This document shows positions 34,333-47,117 of a DNA stretch of 64,000 nt, one piece after another (the first letter of the stretch is position 1; each line of letters begins with the position of its first letter). This DNA comes from Coptis chinensis (Eukaryota; Streptophyta; Magnoliopsida; Ranunculales; Ranunculaceae): the NCBI GenBank assembly GCA_015680905.1, contig CM027383.1:91594501-91658500 (forward strand), written 5' to 3'. A program made the translations under genes and the position numbers. The notes under the pieces were generated by a model that searched no databases, was not told where the DNA came from, and saw nothing but the letters and a program-made list of their open reading frames with translations.

Positions 34333-34540
34333 TATTTTTCAGGATAGTGATGAAAATGGTGGGTTTTCATGGTTTAAGGAACCCTAAATAAGTGGGTTCA
34401 GCCATGACCAGATGCTGAAAGTGGAAGAAACCAGTGTTTTTATCAACTCTATTTTAAACCTTCTTGGGCCAGCTTTATATGGTCCAAATAAAGCCCACCA
34501 CTCAGGTTTGGGCTTCTTCATGTAAGTGGCATTGATTGCA

Positions 34541-34570
34541 TCTATCTATATATATATATAAAAGCTCGCG
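34541..34570 (+). other. Possible Helitron 5' end
   Basis: 'a|tctatctatatatatata' followed by 'aaagctcgcg' resembles the TC-starting, TA-rich 5' termini of plant Helitrons inserted after an A. It lies directly at the left edge of the TauE tandem array. Short and low-complexity, so only suggestive. Confidence 0.25.
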
Positions 34571-34939
34571 CACATTCTCTCTCCTCACCATATCGCTCTA
34601 TTTTGCACCTAGAGGAATATGATTGGCTTCTAAAAAAATTGGATAGAATAATAATTAAAAAAAAAAAAAACAATAAATTAAATAAACCTTATACAACCTC
34701 CTTGTATTTGTTTAAATCTCCTTTCTCTATTAAGTAATAATATTTATCTCCCTAACAAAAAACCATTAAAACCCCACACTACTGCAGAAATTGGAAACCG
34801 AAAGTCTAAACTCAAAAAAGTGATCAAACCTAAACCTAAAAAACTCTCGATTTAAACCAAAAAAAAACTTTGATACTGAGAAAAATCCTTCTTACGCTCC
34901 GGCCTCCCAACTTCTCTCTCTTTCATCTCGGATTTCAGT

Positions 34940-35182
34940 TTAGTGGGTAAACTTATGTAGAACTCCGGCTATATACCGGTGGTAAACCCTATCTAAAGAC
35001 AAAATGGGGTTATTAACATTCCACCACCAATTCGAAAAATCCCCAAACATTATTCCCGCTAACAAGACCATTACGGAAAAGTAAGCTTCAAGGTCCAAGA
35101 CTTTAGTTTGAAGATGTCCATCCTTCATGAAAATACCAAGCATACTTCCATTTTCGCCGGACCCTACCAAGATAAGTATCAC
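34940..35182 (-). pseudogene. TauE/SafE exon fragment, array copy 1
   Basis: Encodes 'MVLLAGIMFG' and then shifts frame, losing the glycine-rich motif seen in copies 2 and 4. Confidence 0.6.
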
Positions 35183-35968
35183 CGATAAGAAATTTCCGTG
35201 TCTTGACTTTTTGGTTTGTTATTCTTTGCTTTTTCTTCTACAATCGGTACTACACAAAGAAATTACACAACAAACAACACATTTCAAGCTGATTTCAAGA
35301 TCCAGTATTTCATCTATATCCCCATTGTTGGTCGTTACGGATGGCTATGGTGGTTGAAAGCACTCGGCAGACTTTTCCCACCTTTGTCTTCTCTGCCTAA
35401 TCCAAAATCTTTCATCCAAGAAGAACTTGAGAAACTAGATGACAAGCAATCAAGGGTCTTCATCATTGTTAGGTCTTCGTTAGAACTAGCCACCCGTGAT
35501 AATTACAGAAGCAAAAAGAAAGCGATCTCATGGGAAGGGATTCAAACTGGATCACAAAGCCAGACTCGATTACAAACCAATTTGACACGGTTAACTCATT
35601 AGTTATGTTCAAGCTCACAAGACATTCTCTCTCCTCACCATATCGCTCTATTTTGCACCTAGAGGAATATGATTGGCTCCTAAAAAATTGGATAGAATAA
35701 TAATTAGTCACACCTCCCCAGATTTGTTTAAATCTCCCTAATCTATTTTTAATTTTCTATGGACTCCTCAAAGTAAAAAAAAACAATAAATTAAATAAAC
35801 CTTATACAACCTCCTTGTATTTGTTTAAATCTCCTTTCTCTATTAAGTAATAATATTTATCTCCCTAACAAAAAAACCATTAAACCCCACACTACTGCAG
35901 AAATTGGAAACCCGAAAGTCAGAAACTCCGAAAAGTGATCAAACCTAAACCTAAAAAAACTCTGCGAT

Positions 35969-36190
35969 TTAAACCAAAAAAAAAAACTTTGATACAGAAA
36001 AATCCTTCTTACGCTCCGGCCTCCCAACTTCTCTCTCTTTCATCTCGGATTTCAGTTTAGTGGGTAAACTTATGTAGAACTGGCTATATACCTCAGGTGG
36101 TAACCCTATCTGAAGACAAAATGGGGTTATTAACATTCCACCACCAATTCCGAAAAATCCCCCAAACATTATTCCTGCTAACAAGACCAT
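35969..36190 (-). pseudogene. TauE/SafE exon fragment, array copy 2
   Basis: Encodes 'VLLAGIMFGGFFGIGGGML' and 'ITPFCLQIGLPPEV', the conserved membrane/re-entrant segment of plant sulfite-exporter TauE/SafE family proteins (G-x-GGG-x-hydrophobic-P-x-L). A donor site follows GAG (gtatatag). Only this exon of a normally 450-500-residue, multi-pass protein is present, so it cannot make a transporter alone. Confidence 0.7.
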
Positions 36191-37089
36191 TACGGGAAAA
36201 GTAAGCTTCGAAGGTCCAGTACTTTAGTTTGAAGATGTCCATCCTTCATGAAAATACCAAGCATACTTCCATTTTCGCCCGGACCCTACCAAGATAAGTA
36301 TCATCGATAAGAAATTTCCGTGTCTTGACTTTTTGGTTTGTTATTCTTTTGCTTTTTCTTCTACACCGGTACTACACAAAGAAATTACACAACAAACAAC
36401 ACATTTCAAGCTGATTTCAAGCATCCGTATTTCATCTATATCTCCATTGTTTGTTACGGATGGCTATGGTGGTTGAGCACTTTCGGCAGCTTTCCCACCT
36501 TTGTCTTTCTCGCCTAATCCAAAATCTTTCATCCAAGAAGAACTTGAGAAACTAGATGACAAGCAATCAAGGGTCTTCATCATTGTCCGGTCTTCGTTAG
36601 AACTAGCCACCCGTGATAATTACGTATAAAAGAAAGCGATCTCATGGGAAGGGATTCAGCCTGGATCACAGCAGACTCGATTACAAACCAATTTGACACG
36701 GTTAACTCATTAGTTATGTTCAAGCTCGCGCACATTCTCTCTCCTCACCATATCGCTCTATTTTGCACCTAGAGGAATATGATTGGCTCTTAAAAAATTG
36801 GATAGAATAATAATTAGTCACACCTCCCCAGATTTGTTTAAATCTCCCTAATCTATTTTTAATTTTCTATGGACTCCTCAAAGTAAAAAAAAACAATAAA
36901 TTAAATAAACCTTATACAACCTCCTTGTATTTGTTTAAATCTCCTTTCTCTATTAAGTAATAATATTTATCTCCCTAACAAAAAAACCATTAAACCCCAC
37001 ACTACTGCAGAAATTGGAAACCCGAAAGTCAGAAACTCCGAAAAGTGATCAAACCTAAACCTAAAAAAACTCTGCGATTTAAACCAAAA

Positions 37090-37340
37090 AAAAAACTTTG
37101 ATACAGAAAAATCCTTCTTACGCCTCCCTCCCTCTCTCTCTTTCATCTCGGATTTCAGTTTAGTGGGTAAACTTATGTAGAATCGGCTATATACCTCGTG
37201 TGGTAACCCTATTCAAGACAAAATGGGGTTATTAACATTCCACCACCAATTAGAAAAATCCCCAAACATTATTCCGCTAACAAGACCATTACGGGAAAAG
37301 TAAGCTTCAAGGTCCAAAGACTTTAGTTTGAAGATGTCCA
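37090..37340 (-). pseudogene. TauE/SafE exon fragment, array copy 3
   Basis: The same exon as the neighbouring copies is recognisable at the DNA level, but small indels disrupt the frame. Confidence 0.55.
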
Positions 37341-38171
37341 TCCTTCATGAAAATACCAAGCATACTTCCATTTTCTCCCGGACCCTACCAAGATAAGTAT
37401 CACCGATAAGAAATTTCCGTGTCTTGACTTTTTGGTTTGTTATTCTTTGCTTTTTCTTCTACTTTGGTACTACACAAAGAAATTACACAACAAACAACAC
37501 ATTTTCAAGCTGATTTCAGCATCCATGATTTCATCTATATCCCCATTGTTGGTCATTATTGGATGGCTATGGTGGTTGAGCACTCGGCAGCCTTTCCCAC
37601 CTTTGTCTTCTCTGTCTAATCCAAAATCTTTCATCCAAGAAGAACTTGAGAAACTAGATGACAAGCAATTAAAGGGTCTTCATCATTGTTCGGTCTTCGT
37701 TAGAACTAGCCACCAGATAATTCGTAGCAAAAAAAGCGCATCTCATGGGAAGGGATTCACTGGATCACCTAGACTCGATTATAAAACCAATTTGACACGG
37801 TTAACTCATTAGTTATGTTCAAGCTCTCAAGACATTCTCTCCTCACCATATCGCTTCTATTTTGCACCTAGAGGAATATGATTGGCTCCTAAAAATTGGA
37901 TAGAATAATAATTAGTCACACCCCTGATTTGTTTAAATCTCCCTAATCTATTTTTAATTTTCTATGGACTCCTCAAAGTAAAAAAAAACAATAAATTAAA
38001 TAAACCTTATACAACCTCCTTGTATTTGTTTAAATCTCCTTTCTCTATAATAAGTAATAATATTTATCTCCACTAACAAAAAAACCATTAAACCCCACAC
38101 TGAAAGAAATTGGAAACCCGAAAAGTCAAACTTGAAAAAGTGATCAAACCTAAACTAAAAAACTCTGCGAT

Positions 38172-38420
38172 TTAAACCAAAAAAAAAAACTTTGATACAG
38201 AAAAATCCTTCTTACGCTCCGGCCTCCCAACTTCTCTCTCTTTCATCTCGGATTTCAGTTTAGTGGGTAAACTTGCGTAGAACTGGCTATATACCTCAGG
38301 TGGTAACCCTATCTGAAGACAAAATGGGGTTATTAACATTCCACCACCAATTCCGAAAAATCCCCCAAACATTATTCCTGCTAACAAGACCATTACGGGA
38401 AAAGTAAGCTTCGAAGGTCC
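38172..38420 (-). pseudogene. TauE/SafE exon fragment, array copy 4
   Basis: An intact exon frame like copy 2, with the GIGGGML motif. The adjoining upstream frame (38427-38705) is open and ends at the array edge. Confidence 0.7.
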
Positions 38421-38700
38421 AATACTTTAGTTTGAAGATGTCCATCCTTCATGAAAATACCAAGCATACTTCCATTTTCGCCCGGACCCTACCAAGATAA
38501 GTATCACTGATAAGGAAGAACTTGAGAAACTAGATGACAAGCAATCAAGGGTCTTCATCATTGTTCGGTCTTCGTTAGAACTAGCCACCCAGATAATTAC
38601 AGAAGCAAAAGAAAGCGATCTCATGGGAAGGGATTCAGCCTGGATCACAGCAGACTCGATTACAAACCAATTTGACACGGTTAACTCATTAGTTATGTTC

Positions 38701-40540
38701 TCCATGGCCTGGAAGGCGTTATAGGAATCAGAACCCCTTTCTCCGAAACTAACTCTCCGAAACTAACCCGTCATTAAGACTTCTCTATAAAATTTCAGAA
38801 TCTTTTTCGATCTATGTACCCTCAAGAAGACAACTCTGAACATCAAATATATGCTCTCCATTCATATGATACACTTTCCACTCTCCTCCACTATGATAAT
38901 TGATTAGAAGAAACAATTATCTTGACTACGGTCACTATTTCACTAAGTCTTTCTTGAGCCTACCAAGAGAAGTATCACCATCATCAGAAATTTCTAGGAT
39001 TGACTTTGTTGTGACTTTTCTTCCTCAGCACTGCCCAAACCGATGTTACTAAGGTATGTTTACAAGGAAATTACACAACTAATGTAAAGACATGAAGCTA
39101 ATCTCAACATTTTACTTTCTTCTATATCCAATAATCTCAAAATAAATTGATCAGAATATGTAGAAAACTGGTCCGGTATTCTATCCATCGAGTTGAGGTT
39201 GAAAGAGAATCCCATCTTGAACCTGTGTTTCTCCGCTATTTTTATGAGATGTAGGTGAGCAAAGGTATGTCTTGTCTTGGAGGTGAAAGTCGAGATTGAG
39301 AGCAGAGTCAATGAGTACTTTTGGAGTAAGGTAACAAATTGCTCCTTATAACTTTCTTGGCATGGAATTGCATATTGTTTCTGGAAATTAAAGATGCATT
39401 GTTGAAAAATTGAAAATATATGTACAAAGTGTAAACGTTGCATTACATTTTTAAGAAAATGAGATATACCTTTCAACTTATCTCTTGACCAAGTCTCTCC
39501 GTTGGATTTTATTTTCAAGAAGACCAAACTAAGTATGAATAAAAGAAAAAAAAGAACAAGAGAAATTCTGATCTTCCCTTCAATGTCTCTTCAATGTCCT
39601 CAGAAGGTGGTCTTCCTTTCCCTTTAAGAAATTATGGAAATCTACAGTTAATTTTTGGCAAGTAGGAAAAATGAAATAATTTATTGTATACTTTTGTGAT
39701 GAAACATAGTTTTTAGTGATGAGTGTAGTGTTATTAGGAGAAGTATACATGTTGTGGTAATGTCCTCGCAGAAAGCATACATGCATGAACAGAGATCCCA
39801 CCCTTTACTTGCGGTGCATGTATTAGTGCACCAAAGAGTTGAGTAACTTAAGTTCCTCTAATGTTGAGTGCCCTTATACATCCAATATTCATTTTCTATC
39901 TTTTTTTTTGTTCATAGAAATTTCAGCACCAACGTTTTTTTATATCCAAGATGTGTCTTGGCCATAATCTATATCGTCTTAAAATTTGGTAAATGTTTAT
40001 GAAAAAAGATTACATGATTATTAGATTCTATTAAACTCTTCATGTAGGATTTGATTAGGATTTACAAAGAGACAAGAAATGGAATGTTAGGACCTGATTA
40101 TTCAACAAAATTCTCTCTTTGGCTTGCATCGGGATGTCTTTCTCCACGCCCCGGTGTTTGAGGAGGTAAGAGATGTCTTGGCAATACTTGCTTATTACAT
40201 ATTTCATTTCTTAATGATTTTAATCCAGCTTATGAATCCCACAAACCGATGATTCAGATTATTCTCTCATGAAGACGAGGAGATGATATTTTAACCTCTT
40301 AACCATTGCAAGCGAAGTTACTCTTAGTATATATTACTAACTTATTTGAGAACTTACGACAAGGATTTAAGGCTCGGTCCGTTACCGTCAAAAATTTCTA
40401 AACATTGAAGATCTTCAAGGACACCGAGAATGGCTGGTAATTGTTTTACTTTGCTTTCTAATGCAATGCAAATATTATTCAGATAGTTTGCCTATTTTCT
40501 TTTGCGTTCATCTATCCGGTTAACAAATTATAGATTTTTC
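38701..40540. other. Stretch with diverged array copy, otherwise unassigned
   Basis: 38950-39130 matches the order of blocks in the 1.1-kb array unit but is clearly diverged. A minus-strand frame at 39060-39527 spans this area without recognised motifs. No other gene seen. Confidence 0.4.
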
Positions 40541-40548
40541 TCACTCTC

Positions 40549-41291
40549 TTATGGGTAAAATAGCTTTAATACGCAGGATACTTGCATCTGCACAAGGTCA
40601 AACCTTATTAGCAGCTCAGTTTGGTAGTCAGTTGCAAGAGTAGTAGCATTGAGTGGTGGAATTCCATGACCATCTCTAAGACCACCGAACCGGGGTGCTA
40701 AGGTTTGTCCTTTATCTTCGTTTAACAGAATCTTAGTATTTGAGCTCATATATTGGATTGAAGCATTGCCTGTTCCAATTTAACGTGATGAATTGGTATA
40801 TCCTTCTTGATTAACCCCTCCTTTGTGTGGAGCATTCTCGTGGTTCCAATTTGAGGTAACGTGGTAGATCCTTCTCAGATTACCCGTTTCAACAAAAGTA
40901 GTAGCATAGAGTAGTGGACCTCCTTTACCCGCAGTGAAACCACCACTTTCTAGGATGTGGCCAATAGTACAAACTACTGAACTGTATGGGATCACTCCTA
41001 GAGCCTCGGGGTTCAATCTTAACTCTGAACTGTAAGGATGACTCCCGGAGCCTCGGGGGCTCATTACTTAACTACAAAACTATAAGGATGACTCCCGAAG
41101 CCTTTGGGTTCATTTCGTGGATCGGTATTTTGAGTACGTAAAGGTCCACCAGCCCCTTGAGAATATGTTGTGGGCGGTCTAGGCGGGTCCATCAAGGCCC
41201 CTCTTCTATAATTGTGGTTTCTCTGCGGATGTGTTGTTATTAATTGCATCTCCGCCATGCATTCTTTTGACCTATCCATCCTTAAAAACAA
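40549..41291 (-). pseudogene. Unrecognised coding-like region with GSHPYSS repeats
   Basis: Minus-strand frames carry three degenerate copies of a short unit: 'EPKGFGSHPYSFV', 'SPRGSGSHPYSSEL' and 'PEALGVIPYSSVV' (about 40960-41110). They are followed by 'HILESGGFTAGKGGPLLYA' and, in the next frame, 'RFGGLRDGHGIPPLNATTL'. The Gly/Pro-rich, repeat-bearing composition differs from the surrounding AT-rich DNA and suggests true coding ancestry, but no family was recognised. Frames are interrupted. Confidence 0.3.
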
Positions 41292-41828
41292 AGAAATAAG
41301 CTCTAGAGCCTCTCAAAGACCTCTTTCCGCATTACTAGGAGAATCAGCCTCAAGTAGGAAGAACTCTGAATCGGTGACATTTGAAAGAAAAAAGGAAAAA
41401 AAAAACCATCTAATGGAAACTAGCATAAGGTGTTGCAGTAAAGAGATTATAGCTCCTTCAGCTTTTTGATTCAAAATATACTCTTTGATTCAAGACTAAT
41501 TGTCTGTAGCATTCTTAATAATGGACACATGATGACCTGACCCATCTAAAGCTAAACTTGGATCTGAATTTAGTGGCGAAAATATGAAAACTAAGAAAGT
41601 ATGAATTTGCAGTGTAGAACCTCTCTTCGTCCAAGCATGGGTTCTTTACATTTGATTTGTATACGGTTTCTAAAAAGCAAGTGTAGTTCACGGGTAACCT
41701 GTTTGGTTCATTTACTTTATTTTTATTTTCAGTTTTCTCTTCCAACCAATTGTTCATGTAAAAAGCTTCAGTTATGATATGTTTATTTTTATTATTTATT
41801 TTTGCTTCTTATAGAATTTGTATTGCAG

Positions 41829-42047
41829 GGAGCCCACAGTATGCACAACATTCCAAGGGTGTAGGCTTAAGACAATGTACTTATGCATAATGTACTACTT
41901 GGACGACTGAGAATCTGTTGTTTGACTACCAGTTTTGCAAGACAGGGGTACTTGATAATGTCAAGAAGGATTGGAAGAGGGTTGCTATCCTCAGCATCAT
42001 CTTTCTCATCTTCATCATTATTAGTCATTACGACAAAATATTTGCAA
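41829..42047 (+). pseudogene. Tetraspanin exon fragment
   Basis: After an acceptor-like 'tattgcag' the plus strand reads a cysteine-containing loop and then 'FCKTGVLDNVKKDWKRVAIL' and 'SIIFLIFIIISHY'. This matches the end of the large extracellular loop and the fourth membrane span of plant tetraspanins (…CxSCKAGVLxNLKKDWRKV…). There is an in-frame stop upstream of the motif ('CTYA*CTTW', near 41890). A donor-like 'gtatgt' follows at 42048. The rest of the gene is absent. Confidence 0.55.
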
Positions 42048-42483
42048 GTATGTCTTCCATTACTTTTGTTCCTGTCACAAAATGATTACTTTATCCTTAT
42101 TTTCAATTCATAAACAAAACCTTTTCTTTTCAATATGTTGTTTATTTTATTCAGTATTTATATATGTTTTTGCAGCTGATATCAAGTTTGTATTGGCAAG
42201 AACATCTAGGGGACTATTTCATGCTAGGTGTCTTATAGTCCTGACTCCTGTGTCAACTATTTGTTTGAGAAAAAATCTTAAGAGATGTCTAAAGATGGGT
42301 TTCAATTTTGACTTCGTGGATTGCAAAAAGACAAGGTTATTGGGTGAGATTTTATTTTTTCTTTTTAGAAATTCCAACACCACTTTGTGTAGACACCAAG
42401 TATATCAGTCTCACATGCATGCTTTTGTTGTTTTGCCAAATCAAAAGTTCGTTTATAAAGTGTTCCCTTTCTCTTCATTTTTT

Positions 42484-42515
42484 TGCTTTTTCTTTCTTTC
42501 TTTCTTTCTTTCTTT
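42484..42515 (+). repeat. (CTTT)n microsatellite
   Basis: About six CTTT units in a T-rich context. Confidence 0.9.
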
Positions 42516-42669
42516 AGTTTTCCCCCAGGACCAAGGATTATATATTCAACAAATGGATTTAGTATGTGCAATAAAACTGCATTATATGTGGGCGTCAAAG
42601 TTCAGACACAATTTAAAAAAAAATGCAACTTTCTAGATTACACCCACTTCTCTCCGCGACTTTGACATA

Positions 42670-45600
42670 CAGGTTTGACTACTTCACTAGACCTCTTACT
42701 TTGGTCTTCCACTCTGACTCTCTATTTCCTCTATTGAATATATGATTAATCACTTCAACGCCACCTGCCTACTTTTGTTGTTTAATATATGTTTGTGTTC
42801 ATTTCTTGGTTTTGTTGATTTCTCAATTTTCAATCATTATTTATTTTTGAGTGTTGGAAATTGACGTGAACAAGTGATCCTATTTGCAAATTGTTGTTTT
42901 CCTCATAGACTCATCAATTATTTATTAAGGTTTTGTTCCACACTAATGAAACTAATGAGTCACTTCATGTGATTTGTTGGTTAACGAGTAAATGGTCCAT
43001 TTGCAGTTCGTATTATCTGACCTATAAATTGGACTTATACAGATCAAAGTTTAGTCGTTAGGTTGTTGTTTGCCTGTTTGCTAGCCTATTTGATTTTTGT
43101 GTGTAGTGAGACCTTGCAAGTGGAAAATGTTTCTGAAGTGATTTTTGGCTTTAGTTCTTTAAGATTTAGGATTTATTACCTAATAGTTGTGTACCCTTTT
43201 TGCAAAGAGAGAATGATGAGTACCTGATGCTAGCATTATCAAACTGCAAAACACGATCTCCTCACTTCTCTTAGAGGCTTTAGGTATTAGTCGTGATTAT
43301 CTTTGAACACATTGAATAGATGAAAAGTGGGTCATTGCTTGGTAACTACTATCCTACACACTCAGAGCCAGATCCTACTTTAATCACTATTCTTCTACAG
43401 TTCTACAGATTCATCATCAAAGTCAATCGGTGGATGTTCCTCCTAGGCAAGGAGCTCTAATAGTGAAAATTAGGGATCTTGTACAGGTATGATTGTACAT
43501 AGATTCTTGGAACCTTTACATTCCAAAACTTACCTGTTTGTTGTTTGTCAATTATGTTCTTAATTAAAAATGACAAGTTCAAAAGTGTGGAGCATAGAGT
43601 AGTAGTTGGACACTTTGTTGAAGGTTTTTGATTGACATCCTTTTCTTTGAATGGCACTTGAATCATAGTATGGGGCTATATATGGGCAACGGGCCAATAA
43701 AGGAATCTCTTTCGTAAGATAATCTATCGTAATATAATATAAAAAAACAACCCTACCCGATTTTAAGATATGTCCACACCAAAGGTGAGAATAGCCAGGA
43801 GGATATACAAATCAATTTTTGTTGTTCTAAACATTACACAGATAATGATTTTTGTTTTAAACTTTCTTCATAGTAATAGAATTTGAAAGTGGTTGATCAG
43901 CCAAAAAACTAAAACTCGGAGTACAAGAGTATAACAAGTAGCTAGAATATGAGAAGTCGAGTTTGCGGTTAGTTGATCTTTGGTACACACATTGGTAAAT
44001 AGATTTTTGATGCTCCCTATAATAATTAGCAGGGAGGAATGGGTCGTGAGAAACTAATATAGGTCTTTTTGCATGAATGAGATGGAAATTTTTGGTGCAG
44101 TCACATGAAGAGATGATTGTGAACTTAGTATGTGTTGGCTTTCTTTTCTGGTGGTGTTACGAACATGCAACCACAGGAAAGAGCTTTTGTAAAGGCTTTG
44201 TTGTCACGTAATCAGAGAACATGCAAAGACGTAGAAACAAGGGGTGGTTGTGACTTCTATTCCAATTGCCCTTTTAATTTTTCAAGGTACATAATGGAAT
44301 TCATATAATATAACGATTCAAGCGGCTCATCAACTCTTATGAGTGACCTGAACCAAACCTCAATTCGTTTAGGTTTGGGGTTAACAAGTACTTAACCTAC
44401 CATAGTTATGAAAAACAATGACTTAATTAAAGAATTGGTTTGCCAGGTACATGAACAGTATGAAAGGGAAAATCATTTTTACATTCTAGGTACCCCGTAC
44501 TCTGTACATGAAATTACAGCACTAACTGATGGGTTATATGATGTTTTGGCTCTCCATATTGAACATTTACCTTACTAATTAAGAGACAAGTGAATGGATG
44601 AAAGTATAAGAAAGTTTGTGCAATCATTGAGCCATGTAGAATATGAGTCTATCTCACTAATACATTGAAATTGAACTATTTTAGGTGGTTCAGCATGAAG
44701 GTTGTGATTGGTTATTTGCTTTGATTGGTGGTACTAGAACAAACTACAAGCATTCGTTATGCAACTTAGGTGGTATTCAAAGGTACTTTGAATAATTGTG
44801 TATATATCTGCAATCCATATAATTGATACTTGAAATAAGAAAATCATTGTTACAATGTAAATGATGGTAGACTATGTAGTGAGAATCTTTTAGGAGTTTC
44901 AAGGCACAAACTAAAACTTCATGTTAATGAGTTGCTTCTTTCATCATCAAGAACTGGTGGTTAGTTGCATTCTCCTTTGGCATCTAAGCATGTGTTCTTG
45001 GCCTTTTTCGTGACACACCACAAGAAGAACAACGCAGATCGTGATCTGGCCGCGATGCATTCTGAGTTTGGTGGTGATGAATAGTGATGGTGAGATGGTA
45101 ATCGTCAATAAATGTCCATTGATTGATTAGGGTGACAATACTCTGGGAGAATCTCCACCAGTGCTACATGAACTTAATGTGAAGTTAAGAGATATAAGGC
45201 GGGAGCAGCTAAAGAGGATTCGTGAAGACATAAATATTCTATGCAGGACATAAATATCCTTACTTCATTATCAACTATAACCTTTTGTTTTGATTTATGT
45301 GTTGTGCCGACTGAGACTGTACCTAAAATCTCAGCATATGCCGACATTGACTTCTTAATTGTATCAACTCTCAACTAGACTCCGGTGAGATCAGGAAATT
45401 TAAGTCTCACTTTGAGGCTAGGGAGCCAATTCTGCTAAGGTTATTGCAGTAAATTAAATCTTGAGCTGAGCTTTTCCATGAAACTATGCTTTTGTTTTTT
45501 GATGTATATTAGATTTGACTTAGAAAATCTCTGCCTAAATATCCTTGCACTTTCATAGAGTTGTGGCTTAACTGAGTTGCGTGTAAGTGTGTGTTTGATT

Positions 45601-46800
45601 AGGATTAGAGTAAGTGTGTGTTTGATTAATCAGTTTAAAACAGCAATTTGATCGAGCTCTGTGGATTGAGCAGAGAAACATTCACCAGAATACTTGGCTC
45701 AAATCAACAAAGATGATTACATGTATGTACTATCTAATTTGATGTAACAATTCCCGGCCTCCGCCCCGTGAGTAGTTCTTGATAATCACCGACGATACAT
45801 TTGAGGACAATGAGAGGCGAAGAAGTCATAGATAAAATTTGTCAATGCAAGCCAATGATCTTCAATGACTTTTGGTAGCTACTTTGACTAAACCTTGAAG
45901 TGGTGAGAATTGGATCCATAGGTCGTAAAACATACCGAGAACTTCGCACAAAATTATTTTGAGTGTTCCACGTGGAAAATTACTACATTTGTTTGCAAGT
46001 GCACTTGGTAGGGATGAATGACTAACCAATAATTTTTTATTCTTTTTACATATATTTTCACGGGTTCTAACTTCACCTGAAACACTTCTTTAACTTTAAC
46101 AATTTATTAAATTTCTGCACCAGTGAATGTGCAAACTAAGATCCTATATGACTCTAAACTCTCAATGTGTAAGTTTGAAACTTCTCATTTTCTCCTTGCA
46201 GACTTTGCCCGACAATTCTATTGAGTGTATACTGCAAATGCCTCACACCTCAGTATAATGAATTTCATGGATATCCCCAATTAACTTAATCGGGCTTTCT
46301 CATAGACTCCTAAAAAAACACCCATTCATACGAATCCTAATAAAATAAATTTTTTAAAACCTACTAAACCAAAAACTCGACTTCTTATATCAAACTCACT
46401 CTTCTCAAAACTTAGCAAACAAACTTTCTTAAAACTCTCAAACCTAGCAGCCGAGTTAGATTTTGAAAGCTATCAGCATTCAGAAAAACAAATTATCAGC
46501 CACCTTCCTATTCATGTAAGTTGTTCTTTAACACATTGTCAAGCTAGGTAATAGGGAATACACTTTGGTAATATATTGAAAGCTACTTTTCAGTCTCTCA
46601 CACCACTAATTAATTGATGTTATGCCATATAGCAATTTTAATATGCACACATATATATTATAATTGTATTATGAGGTCAGGACACTAAACTACGAATAAT
46701 GAAATCCTTTTCATTTAAATTTGGTGGTGATTTTATAGATGTACAATACAAAACAAGACAAATTCAAAGCATACCAGGGGGTAAAAACGAAGAGTCAAAT
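42670..46800. other. Unassigned stretch, possible Helitron interior
   Basis: No full gene recognised. Around 44685-45085 the plus strand has short coding-looking pieces ('HEGCDWLFALIGGTRTNY', 'HVFLAFFVTHHKKNNADRD') that I could not assign. Otherwise AT-rich. Confidence 0.3.
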
Positions 46801-46814
46801 CCCAAAAGATGGTA

Positions 46815-47117
46815 TACCCACCCATGGCTCAGCATAATTTTTCTTTTTCTTCTAATGTAATAAATACCCCACCCATGGCTCAGCATAATCTTTATTTTTC
46901 TTCTCATGTAATAAATACTGACCATCTGGAGAGGGGGAACACCAAAGTTATATTCACTAACTTTATCTGGTTAGATGGAAGACCTGTAGTGGCATCAAGG
47001 GGAAAAAACAGAGTAAGAGACAATTGCCTTGGCAGTTCCATGAAACAAATCCCAAAAGACGGTATACCCACCCATTGCTCAGCATAATCATTCTTTTTAT
47101 CTGGTTAGATGGAATAC
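46815..47117 (+). repeat. Short direct repeats ('cccatggctcagcataat')
   Basis: Two adjacent copies (about 46818-46917) of a unit of about 50 bp with 'cacccatggctcagcataat' and 'catgtaataaat', and a third partial copy near 47068. 'ttatctggttagatgga' also occurs twice (about 46963 and 47098). Confidence 0.8.

Larger units (their letters stand above)
34562..38700. repeat. Four-copy tandem array of about 1.1-kb units with TauE/SafE exon
   Basis: Units start at 34562, 35611, 36722 and 37821, each opening with 'aagctc' and then 'cattctctctcctcacca', and each closing with 'gttaactcattagttatgtt'. Lengths are about 1049, 1111, 1099 and 880 bp. The last lacks about 250 bp in its right half. Similarity is high, with scattered small indels. 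Each unit carries the same minus-strand gene fragments. A more diverged, partial copy in the same order follows at about 38950-39130, hinting at the source locus. Confidence 0.93.
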
